Program-made: the position numbers and the translations under genes | The notes under the pieces: model-generated | What the model was told of the DNA's origin: nothing | Database searches by the model: none | The model's input: only the letters and a program-made list of their open reading frames with translations | Shown here: positions 16,301 to 23,912 of the stretch, piece by piece | Layout of the letters: each line of letters opens with the position of its first letter | How positions within the stretch are numbered: the stretch's first letter is position 1 | DNA from: Chitinophaga barathri | GTDB lineage: Bacteria > Bacteroidota > Bacteroidia > Chitinophagales > Chitinophagaceae | NCBI RefSeq assembly: GCF_003807585.1 | Contig: NZ_RMBX01000001.1 | Location: 186,001-250,000 of the forward strand | DNA length: 64,000 nucleotides | Direction of reading: 5' to 3'

Positions 16301-17759
16301 CAGCTTTTTTCCCTTCGTAGTTATAATCGTCGTAATGCGTGTAAGTGAGTGCGTACAGTTTGGAAGTGTCCAGCGTTGGCAGGGGATTGTTGGCGATGAT
16401 AGTCTCTGTGCGGAGTTCCGCCGTGGCATCTATCTCCAGCACGGTTTCACCTGCCTGTACGTCAAAACCGGGCAACGCCGTAACAGTTGCGCGGCCTTTG
16501 TAAGCCGCACGGCCATCATGGGAATTCACCACCAGGTCATCTTCCGCCGGGATATCCTTGATAATGGTCTGAGATGCAGTAACGGCATTCAACTGGCCGC
16601 GGAGCGTTCCCACAGGCGTGGTGGTGGTGTACAAGGCGGTCATGACCGGCCGGTTCAACCCGTCGTACAACGTGGTCAGCCATTGATTGGCCGTCCGCAG
16701 TTTCCCGTCCTGGCTGAAAACCAGCCGGTCGCGGATATCGTACACCATCAGCACAGGCTCAGTGCCCGGTACCTGTTTGAGCACCATCCTGCCCTGGGGA
16801 TCGTATTCGTAACGGAAACACAATTCCTTCCGGAGTGAGGGGTCCGCAAGGCTCCAGGCCGTACCCATCAGCGTTTCCACTGCTTTAGGCGGAAGTACGT
16901 ATCGCAGGCGGTTCAGATCATCATATACGTAATAGGTATTCAGCCAGCCAATATGGGCGGTGCCCGGGCTGGCGGACAGTTGCACCCTTTTGAGCACAAC
17001 CTGGCCCGATTTATCCTTGTATTCAGCTATTTTATTGCCCGCTTCATCTGTTGTGACGTTTTTGTATAACTCTTCGGCCGGGTAATTGCCATTGCTCGTC
17101 GGAAAGCTGCCATCAGCGGCCGCGATCGTCCAGATCCGTACTGAATCGGTGGAGATATTTACCAGGTACTGCTGGCTTACGCCCACGTTCGACCCCGTCC
17201 AGGCATTGCCGGGCGCTGTCGTTTTCAACACACGGTTCATCGGCGAAGCTTCAAACTGCGTCTGGCTGTAAAACATTTGCTCACCGGGATAAGGCGCTGT
17301 ACCGGAAATGGGGGCGTAGAAATTTCTCTGATCGGTGAAGGGGTTGAGCTTAAAAGCTCCGGTCGCATCTGTGGAAACGTAAGGCAGATATTGGAATTGC
17401 TCACGGCCCAGGATATCGTACACCACCGGCGCCACCAGGTCTTTCTGCGCTGGCGAACCCCTGCGGGTCACCGTTTGCAGCGGCCGGCCAAGACCATCGA
17501 GATACTGCATGGTCTGGCGGACTTTATTCACATCTATTTCACCAGACACGACAGCAGGGTTGGTGAGCGGCAGTGCCGGCTCCAAAGTACGCACGAAGTT
17601 CACTTTCACTCCCGAGGTATATCCGGGAGGAAGTGGATTAATCGTTTGCGTCGGTGCGGCAGGCAGCGTCTGCGTGTTCGGTTTTTGCGCGGAAAGGCCA
17701 CCGGCGAGGAGAACCAGACCGAGAAGAAAATATATAGATTTCACCGGGTTAATATTCAT
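13311..17759 (-). CDS. Secreted RHS/YD-repeat protein with deaminase-type C-terminal tip
   Basis: A 1,482-aa polymorphic-toxin-like protein. It begins with a Sec signal peptide (about 1-24, ending LSAQ), followed by a region like DUF6443 (DGLGRPLQTV), then many YD-type repeats (YDANGNI, YDVDGN, YDAAGIK), and the conserved core end with YYPFGLTMAG and the IGRFIQVDP segment. The last about 200 residues form the variable tip. HAE (1416-1418) and CPGC (1442-1445) are the zinc-binding and catalytic motifs of the cytidine-deaminase-like superfamily found in many RHS toxins. No PAAR, VgrG or other type VI adaptor is present, so export is probably Sec-first. The last 311 codons or so are identical to the left-copy orphan. 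The gene lies 40 bp downstream of the 1,185-aa YD partner. Confidence 0.92.
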   Translation of the reverse strand: MNINPVKSIYFLLGLVLLAGGLSAQKPNTQTLPAAPTQTINPLPPGYTSGVKVNFVRTLEPALPLTNPAVVSGEIDVNKVRQTMQYLDGLGRPLQTVTRRGSPAQKDLVAPVVYDILGREQFQYLPYVSTDATGAFKLNPFTDQRNFYAPISGTAPYPGEQMFYSQTQFEASPMNRVLKTTAPGNAWTGSNVGVSQQYLVNISTDSVRIWTIAAADGSFPTSNGNYPAEELYKNVTTDEAGNKIAEYKDKSGQVVLKRVQLSASPGTAHIGWLNTYYVYDDLNRLRYVLPPKAVETLMGTAWSLADPSLRKELCFRYEYDPQGRMVLKQVPGTEPVLMVYDIRDRLVFSQDGKLRTANQWLTTLYDGLNRPVMTALYTTTTPVGTLRGQLNAVTASQTIIKDIPAEDDLVVNSHDGRAAYKGRATVTALPGFDVQAGETVLEIDATAELRTETIIANNPLPTLDTSKLYALTYTHYDDYNYEGKKAEKPAYYTTTELPVPLGTAVGERPVVFSGMTRGLVTGTKVRVLDTEQWLVTTTYYNDKGRVQQVLADNISGGTDAVSNMYDFNGKLLVNALHHFNQRSSVTPNSRLITRMEYDHGGRVKEVRKKLNEGTEYTIAKNTYDELGQLTNKTFKTGTGTDLESLQYEYNIRGWLRSINKDYVANASGGHFFGQELNYDYGFQNRELNGNIAGTKWRGYNDPVARAYGFAYDKANRLLKADFNQQVGTSANWDISAGYNYTVLMGDGATATSAYDANGNILKMQQYGRKGAGSQLIDNLTYSYNGVSNKLKAVTDAVVDPATTLGDFKEATPAQATDYAYDVDGNMFKDNNKLIDTIRYNHLNLPEHIHINGKGNIAYQYDAAGIKHRKTVTDSTVNPVKVTTTDYVGGFVYEQDSLRFVSHEEGRIRTGYKTGQPVAYYYDYFLKDHLGNVRTVLTDQQDFTTYLASMEPESAAKENALFSNIDATRASKPSGYPEDATTEENSFVSKLNGDNPDKKIGPSLVLKVMAGDTIQIGAKAFYKSGPTPQNKKAAPAQEMLNALIAAFGQGQSPAEPGHAATATAVNNTPFNNDFNNTYQRLKDKDPEAANPQRPKAYLNFVLFDEQFNLVEDNSGVKQVQATPDELQTLAQDKTVMKKSGFLYVYTSNESPQDVLFDNLVVITNPGPVLEETHYYPFGLTMAGISSRAIYNPINKNQLFQGQPLDDDLGLNWYGFKWRNHDPQIGRFIQVDPLSEKYVHNSTYAFSENKVTAHVELEGLEGLSINAEFFKAKLLGSTGITKSYSGKEFAQDMGEAAKNPEVYKGAGLMLGQFTVLYLAGVMTEGMGSGSLMTVGTRSIGRTVSASVEVGEVSLAARATEIHGTLPAATQSRTTTAVASATTAEGNSVTLVGSSEARLRPAQRAALNPGEIAVSGQGHAEVTVLNYAQANSMTVSAVAASRPICPGCAVAINNAGAVPASPLKVVPPPQPVDATFVKKPIIPGQ

Positions 17760-17799
17760 AAGTAAGAAATAAGGTCGTTGAATAAATGGATGCCCGGAA

Positions 17800-20700
17800 T
17801 TAATAAGAAGGGTGCTGATACCTGTATTCGTTCTGCTTCAGTATCTCCCCATATCCATTCCTGATAATGCTTAACCTTCCAAGCCTGTCATATTCATAAT
17901 TCACAATGTTTCCGGTTGCATCGCATTGGCTGCTTACGCCCACCAGCGGGATATAGGTGAATGTTTTCATGGCGGCTCCTTCCGGATACAGGCGCAATTC
18001 ATCTATCAGGCCCATACCGCTTACTTTCACCTGCGTAACATTTTTCACGCGGTGCTCGAAGAAAGTCCAGCCATTTATCACCGCACCCTTCTTAATTTCC
18101 ACGGAACCGGGAATGGTATGAGCCGCAGGGTACTTCGTCCAGTAGGTTACAATATATGCCTTCGCGGCTGTAAGCCCGGACTTTACGACACCGGTACTTC
18201 CGGCAAGGTCAAGGCTGAATGATGTTTTACCTGTAATCGCGAAAAGCGTGCTCCTTGTGGCGGAAGGAATTACCCAGTTGCCGTCGTTATTGTCCTCAAA
18301 ACTGGAATAAGCGATCTCATCATAAGCCGCATTATCGGCAGCAGCGATCACCTGGGACTGTCCATATCCCCATATATAGCTGTAAAACTGGCTTTTCACA
18401 TTTGCCTCCAGCACATTCCCATAGGAATCGAATTTCGTTTTCTCGGACAGGTTGCCGATGCCGCGGTTTGGATATTGCTCATCCACCCTAAAGTCGCTGA
18501 TGATGCTGTTGGGAAGGGATTTGTAAGCTACCAGCACCCGTTTGGTAAGGGCCGTATCCGTAAATGCGGATGATGATATCACACTGAGCTTGTTTTGTGC
18601 CAGCATAGGCGTATACATCGGGTTGGTTGTTTCGTCGAAAATGTATTTTGTTTCGCTGTATTCCGTTTTCCCTTTACTATTTGATGAAAGCGTTTTTCTT
18701 AACAGGTTATACGGATTGCCCGTATACTCATGTATAACGTCTTGAATAAGCCTGCCTGCCGGGTTAAAAACAGAATCGGTCTGGCTGACCAGCTGCACCT
18801 CCTGGTAATAAATGGGATAAGCCATTACGTTAAACGCTTCGGATTCCGCCTCGGTTACGATAGTACCGCTTCCGCCGCAGGGGGAAGTATATACCTGGGT
18901 TGCATTGAAGTTTTCCGCCAGTAGTTTTTCAATCATATTATACCTCCTCACGGTCGTGTTGAATGTTATTTGCTGGCCGGTAAGACGGTTGTAGGCGTAA
19001 TTGGATGTTTTGCGCTCTCCCATGAGGAAATCGGGCAGGATACCGAAGGGGGTGCCGGGAATGAAGGAACCATGGTCCACCCTGCCTACGATCAGCGTTT
19101 TAAAATCATATACATGTTCTGTGGAGCGGTCGATAGAATCGGCCCCTGTTACTGTTTCGATCACGGATGCATGATAAAAGCTGCTGCTTCCCATTACGGA
19201 TTGCGGCAGGATTTGCGACCCGCCGTGCACCAGGTAACTACAAAATGCAAGCCCCACGCAATCGGCTACCCTGTCGCAGTTCATAAACATCTTCACCATC
19301 CTGGGGTATACATAACCTTCAATTTCGTTGAACTCATTTTCGTTGATGCGGAAGGTAGAATACTGGCTGCTGTCACGGTATCTGTAAGAATATTTTTTTA
19401 CCTGCCGGATGCCCGCCACCGGGTCGTGACTGATGATCCCGGCTACGCTTACGCCGCCGATGGGATCATCTATTGTTAAGGTGTCCGGCACACCCTCATA
19501 ATACAAAAAAGACTCCGCGCACACGTTTTTAGTCATAGTGCTGGTTATCAAATAGTAATCCCCCCCACTCAGATCCTTTGTAAATTGCTTAGACCCAAGA
19601 TCGATATTGGTCGTCAAAGTACCTTCCTGGTAATTATTGGCAACCTTCACGATTCTTGCCCGGACGTTATCATGAACATACCAAACAAGGTCCCTCGGTT
19701 CCGCTCGTATGTCAAACCGCACTTCTACTCCCCCAGGGCGGCTGGCAACGGTAAACAAAAGGGTATCGATTTCTCCGCCAACAGGCGGCGCATCTGAACA
19801 TACGTTCATAAATTCCTGGTAAAAATTTCGTTTTTCCTTCTGTACCGTTCTCAGGTTGGGCGTATAAACGATAGAATCGCTGCCGCCCGTGGGATATACA
19901 ACCCTGTTCAACAAACCGGCGGTCATAAAATCCGGCTTGATCGACCTGTCTGTAAAACGCCGCTGGGTGGGCGATACCTGGCTGTAATAATCCAGGTTGG
20001 GGAACGCCTCCTGTACATAAGGATCTTCCTCAACATTTGTTAGAAAGTATTTAGCCGTATTTCCATTTCCGTTTGGCAACCCGTACATGTCCTGCTTTGT
20101 AGACATGCGGCCGGGTAGCCTATTTTCATTTAAATAGGAAAATTCATACCGGTGTTCATTTTCAAAAGATTTCGAGCCGCCCACCTGGACAGACCGCAGG
20201 AAAAGGCGGTAACGTAGCGTGGTGTCCAATATGTCAAACCCGGTACCCCGTCTTTCGCCATAGTCCGTAATGAGCCTTACGTATTTTAATGTATCCTGAA
20301 GATTTTTCAGCGTAATGCTTTTCATTACTTTACCTCCTTCCATGTCCACCCGGCCGTCCGTATATTCAAAATTGAGGCTGCCGTTGGTAAATACGATCTG
20401 GCTGAGCACATTACCGTCTACTGTTTGTTTGTTCTGGCAAACCGTATACTGGCTCACCCATAGCGGGCAAGCTCCTGTAGGCTCCGCGTCTGCGCAACCG
20501 CCAATGCCGGAGGTAACGCAGATAGATTCGTTCTCGTTCACGTCCGCCAGGTAACTGTAATGATTATTGATATAGTTAAAATAAACCGTATCCTGGCTGG
20601 GTTTTATAATTTTGCTTAAATGCCATGTATTGTAAACAGGCCTGTTCCGCTCTCCGCCGTCACCGCACTCACCGCGGTCGTAATAAGAAGTGTCCATCAC

Positions 20701-21357
20701 CGTAAAAAGGAAAACCATGCCCTGTTCGTCGATGATCTTGAACCCATCCCGGATAGTGGTTGACAGCAAAGCGATCTTGTAATTCCGGCCATCCAGCATC
20801 TGGGGCACACGGTTTTGATCGAGGATAAATTTGCCGCTGATAAAGCCGCTTACGGAGAAGTTGAAGATATCCGATTCCCGGTCGTAGGGATACAACAGGT
20901 AATTCATCGCCGTGCGTTTCATGGGATTGATATCTGCGGAAGTGACCGTAAAATTGTCCGGACCGCCAACCGACCGGAGCTCATCGGGCAGTCCCAGGGT
21001 GGTCCTGGTAATATTTCCCCCGCAATTCAGGCTCCAACCGAGCCCCGTATTAGCGGCAAGCTCGTTTACCTGCACACCGTTTGAGGCATAATTGAGCGAT
21101 ACTGGAAATTGTATCCCCCTCGACCTGACGTCCGCAACGGGAATATTTACGCCCGGCGAGCCTACTGCCAGGTTCACCTGCACATCACCTCCTTTATTAA
21201 GAGCGGCTGCCTCCACCGGCGGCGGAAGCACAGATTGCGGTCGGAAATTCAGGTCACCGGTTTGCCCGGGAGGAGTCCTTAACTGGGTCTGGGCTAACAA
21301 ATCATAGGCGGGCATCGAACAACAGATCGCCAGCACAAGCGCTTTAAAAAATCTCAT
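17800..21357 (-). CDS. Secreted YD-repeat/RHS-like partner protein
   Basis: A 1,185-aa protein with a Sec signal peptide (about 1-22, ending LLAQ). The N-terminal part (NIPVADVRSRGIQFPVSLNY, then GLGWSLNCGG) resembles the SpvB/TcaC-like start of many Bacteroidota RHS proteins. The C-terminal end contains typical YD motifs (YEYDRLGRLSIIRN). It has no toxin tip and ends right after the last repeat. The RHS gene starts 40 bp downstream on the same strand, so the two form an operon. Comparable gene pairs are common in Chitinophaga; the first protein may help to encapsulate or export the second, which is inference. The tip-less end is what distinguishes it from its partner. Confidence 0.85.
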   Translation of the reverse strand: MRFFKALVLAICCSMPAYDLLAQTQLRTPPGQTGDLNFRPQSVLPPPVEAAALNKGGDVQVNLAVGSPGVNIPVADVRSRGIQFPVSLNYASNGVQVNELAANTGLGWSLNCGGNITRTTLGLPDELRSVGGPDNFTVTSADINPMKRTAMNYLLYPYDRESDIFNFSVSGFISGKFILDQNRVPQMLDGRNYKIALLSTTIRDGFKIIDEQGMVFLFTVMDTSYYDRGECGDGGERNRPVYNTWHLSKIIKPSQDTVYFNYINNHYSYLADVNENESICVTSGIGGCADAEPTGACPLWVSQYTVCQNKQTVDGNVLSQIVFTNGSLNFEYTDGRVDMEGGKVMKSITLKNLQDTLKYVRLITDYGERRGTGFDILDTTLRYRLFLRSVQVGGSKSFENEHRYEFSYLNENRLPGRMSTKQDMYGLPNGNGNTAKYFLTNVEEDPYVQEAFPNLDYYSQVSPTQRRFTDRSIKPDFMTAGLLNRVVYPTGGSDSIVYTPNLRTVQKEKRNFYQEFMNVCSDAPPVGGEIDTLLFTVASRPGGVEVRFDIRAEPRDLVWYVHDNVRARIVKVANNYQEGTLTTNIDLGSKQFTKDLSGGDYYLITSTMTKNVCAESFLYYEGVPDTLTIDDPIGGVSVAGIISHDPVAGIRQVKKYSYRYRDSSQYSTFRINENEFNEIEGYVYPRMVKMFMNCDRVADCVGLAFCSYLVHGGSQILPQSVMGSSSFYHASVIETVTGADSIDRSTEHVYDFKTLIVGRVDHGSFIPGTPFGILPDFLMGERKTSNYAYNRLTGQQITFNTTVRRYNMIEKLLAENFNATQVYTSPCGGSGTIVTEAESEAFNVMAYPIYYQEVQLVSQTDSVFNPAGRLIQDVIHEYTGNPYNLLRKTLSSNSKGKTEYSETKYIFDETTNPMYTPMLAQNKLSVISSSAFTDTALTKRVLVAYKSLPNSIISDFRVDEQYPNRGIGNLSEKTKFDSYGNVLEANVKSQFYSYIWGYGQSQVIAAADNAAYDEIAYSSFEDNNDGNWVIPSATRSTLFAITGKTSFSLDLAGSTGVVKSGLTAAKAYIVTYWTKYPAAHTIPGSVEIKKGAVINGWTFFEHRVKNVTQVKVSGMGLIDELRLYPEGAAMKTFTYIPLVGVSSQCDATGNIVNYEYDRLGRLSIIRNGYGEILKQNEYRYQHPSY

Positions 21358-21876
21358 AAGTATGGATAATCAATTTTACTAATATTATATAGATTCGTTG
21401 GCTTTAAAGATGTTCCTGGATTCCATTTTACAAAGTGGGCCAGAGAAAATCTTCCAACGGAATGCCCGGGTATATATACCACGGGTTGTATTCCGGCCGA
21501 ATCTGGCTGTAAAATATGCCGGCAAAGGGATATTCTTCATAAGTACCATGGGCCATCAAAATCAACAATTGATCTCCGGAAAAGCAAGACAAAGGTTAAA
21601 CACAATTTATATCCTGAATATAGATTAGTCTGCTTTACGCTCACCGGGGATGTGAGAGCAAACTTACAATTAAAAATCAAAAACCCAAATAGCAGGCAAA
21701 TCTATTGAGTTACAACATATTATTAATCCATGATAAACCTTCCGGTCATTCAAACGAACGCTAACCTGGCAGGAGAAATATTTGAATATCCTATCAGATT
21801 AGGGCAGCAGGGTCATGACTTACATTATTTCTTGGTAAAGAGCCGCCCGGTAATTATTTCACAGGTTTAAAAAAAA
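21358..21876. other. Intergenic region, no supported gene
   Basis: About 520 bp, AT-rich, upstream of the YD-repeat operon. A 46-codon frame at 21730-21870 (MINLPVIQTNANLAGEIFEY and onward) reads like a possible small protein and ends just before the terminator, but nothing else supports it. A 76-codon frame at 21398-21628 looks non-coding. The promoter of the YD-repeat operon should lie near 21360-21440, but I cannot identify a good match. Confidence 0.5.
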
Positions 21877-21893
21877 CCGGCCCTTCAGGCCGG
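21877..21893 (-). terminator. Terminator of acyl-CoA ligase gene
   Basis: ccggcc (21877-21882), loop cttca, ggccgg (21888-21893). Read on the minus strand it is followed by a run of eight T residues, a classic intrinsic terminator 23 bp after the ligase stop. Confidence 0.85.
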
Positions 21894-21915
21894 CTGTATT
21901 TTAAATAAAATCCTT

Positions 21916-23709
21916 CTATTTATAAATCTCCTCCACCACATCCCTATACTTCTCCAATATCGCCTTCCGCTTCAAACTCAGCTTCGGGGTCATCTCCCCT
22001 GTATCCACACCCCATTCATGCGGCATCAGCCTGATTTTTTTCACCTGTTCCACATGGTTGAAACCCGCATTGTACCGCTCGGCGATCTTTTCATACATCG
22101 CGATCACCTGCGCGTTTTTGCAGGCATCTTCGTTGGACGTAAACGGAATGTTGTTCTGCGACATCCATTTTTTGAGGATATTAAAGGACGGCACCACCAG
22201 CGCGCTCACAAACTTACGTTCGTTGCCTACCACCATGATCTGCTCGATGAAGGGGCTTTCTTTCATTTTGTTTTCGATGGGCTGAGGGGCCACATATTTG
22301 CCGCCGCTGGTTTTGAACAGCTCTTTTTTACGGTCCGTGATCTTGAGGAACTTACCCTCCACCATCGTACCGATGTCCCCCGTGTGCAGCCAGCCGTCTA
22401 TGATCGTTTCCGCGGTAAGGTCCGGGCGTTTGTAATACCCATGCATCATGCTGGGGCCTTTCACGATGATCTCGCCTTCTTCGGTGAACTTCATCTCCAC
22501 GCCGTTCAATAACGGGCCGGTGGTACCGAATACCGTATTGCCGGCCGGGTAACGGCGGTTTACACTGATCACCGGGCTGTTTTCCGTAGGGCCGTAACCC
22601 TCGTATACCGGTATCTTGGCGGCGGTGAAGATACGCAGCAGGTTCTCCTGGCAGGCTGCGCCGCCGGTCACCACAAAAGATATCCTTCCGCCCAGCGCAT
22701 CGCGCCATTTGGAAAAGATCAGTTTATTGGCAATGGCCAGCTGGATATTGTACCAGGGGCCGCCGCTGATGTTGTTATCGTATCTTTTACCCAGCGCCAC
22801 CGCCCAGAAGAAAAGACCTCGTTTGATGCCGGTCAGCTCGTTGCCTTTGCTCATGATCTTCTCATACACTTTTTCCAGGAGGCGGGGCACGGTGGTGAAA
22901 CCATCGGGTTTTATCTCGCGCAGGTTATCCGCGATCTTGTCCATACTCTCCGCGTAATAAACGCTGATGCCACTGAAAAGATAGATATAGGTCACCATCT
23001 TCTCAAAAATGTGGTTCAGCGGCAGGAAACTCAGCACTTTACACGCCGGATCGTCCGGGAAAGGGAAACTTTCCTTGCAGAAAAATACATTGCTCGCAAT
23101 GTTCCTGTGAGAGAGCATCACGCCTTTGGGCGTGCCGGTGGTGCCTGAGGTGTAGATCAGCGTAGCCAGGTGTTCTTCACTGATGGTGGGGCGGATCGCC
23201 TCCACTTTTGCCAGCAGCTCGTCCGTGGAAGCATCCAGTATCTTGCTCCAGTGCGCCGCGCCGGGCACCTCTTCGAAAGAATAGATGTTTTGCAGGGTGG
23301 GCACCTCTCCCATCAGTTCCCTGATCTTGTCGTACATCTCTTTATCGCTTACAAAAATGTACTTCGCGCCCGCATCGTTGAGGATAAATTTGATCTCGAG
23401 CGGGTTGGTAGTGGGATATAAAGGTACCAGGATAGCGCCGGTCTGCTGTACCGCAAGGTCAGTGATCACCCATTCAGGGCGGTTATTGCTGATAATGGCA
23501 ATTTTGTCCGCATTTTCGGGGGTAAAATCATTCCCGCTCACGCCAAGGCTGAGAAGGCCCGCGGAAAGCCGGTTCACGGTTTCCTGCACCTGTGCGGTGC
23601 TCCAGGGCTTCCATTCGCCGTTCACTTTGGAAACAAGCATGTCTTTTTTCGGGAATTTCTCCTGCTGGGTAGCGACCGCGTCAAATAATCGTTTTGGTTG
23701 TATCATCAT
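21916..23709 (-). CDS. Long-chain fatty acid-CoA ligase (AMP-forming)
   Basis: A 597-aa ANL-superfamily enzyme that activates fatty acids to acyl-CoA through an acyl-adenylate. Motifs in order: the P-loop TSGTTGTPKGVMLSH, the GYGPTENSP motif, and LHTGDIG with the following hinge (ITDRKKELFKTSGGKYV). Length and motif order fit the long-chain group (FAA1/FadD15-like), common in Bacteroidota. The reading frame extends to a TTG at 23715; I take the ATG at 23709 (23706 is equally possible). No transmembrane segment is evident. It is transcribed away from the HAD-GT20 gene, leaving about 200 bp of shared upstream DNA. Confidence 0.93.
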   Translation of the reverse strand: MMIQPKRLFDAVATQQEKFPKKDMLVSKVNGEWKPWSTAQVQETVNRLSAGLLSLGVSGNDFTPENADKIAIISNNRPEWVITDLAVQQTGAILVPLYPTTNPLEIKFILNDAGAKYIFVSDKEMYDKIRELMGEVPTLQNIYSFEEVPGAAHWSKILDASTDELLAKVEAIRPTISEEHLATLIYTSGTTGTPKGVMLSHRNIASNVFFCKESFPFPDDPACKVLSFLPLNHIFEKMVTYIYLFSGISVYYAESMDKIADNLREIKPDGFTTVPRLLEKVYEKIMSKGNELTGIKRGLFFWAVALGKRYDNNISGGPWYNIQLAIANKLIFSKWRDALGGRISFVVTGGAACQENLLRIFTAAKIPVYEGYGPTENSPVISVNRRYPAGNTVFGTTGPLLNGVEMKFTEEGEIIVKGPSMMHGYYKRPDLTAETIIDGWLHTGDIGTMVEGKFLKITDRKKELFKTSGGKYVAPQPIENKMKESPFIEQIMVVGNERKFVSALVVPSFNILKKWMSQNNIPFTSNEDACKNAQVIAMYEKIAERYNAGFNHVEQVKKIRLMPHEWGVDTGEMTPKLSLKRKAILEKYRDVVEEIYK

Positions 23710-23777
23710 GACCAAGTTAGTAAAAATATTCAGCAGTACAAGTGCCTAATAGTCACCTTTTTCGCCAAGTTGTCACC

Positions 23778-23806
23778 TTTTCGCGCCTCCTTTTTTCGTA
23801 CCTTTG
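23778..23806 (+). promoter_or_regulatory. Candidate promoter of HAD-GT20 gene
   Basis: TACCTTTG at 23799-23806 matches the Bacteroidota -7 box fully. A TTTT at 23778-23781, 17 bp upstream, is a weak -33 match with short spacing. The box lies 106 bp before the start codon. Confidence 0.4.
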
Positions 23807-23912
23807 TGGTCCCTATCAGGACCCGATACCCCTCGTATCACTCATTGACAATCACGGCATTATCATACAGCCAACGGCTTTGATGCCTTATTCTATCACT
23901 AAATAAACAAGC

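Noticed and set aside
13311..21357. Type VI secretion effector cluster
   Set aside because: No PAAR, VgrG, Hcp or Eag-type adaptor is present, and both RHS-like proteins start with Sec signal peptides.
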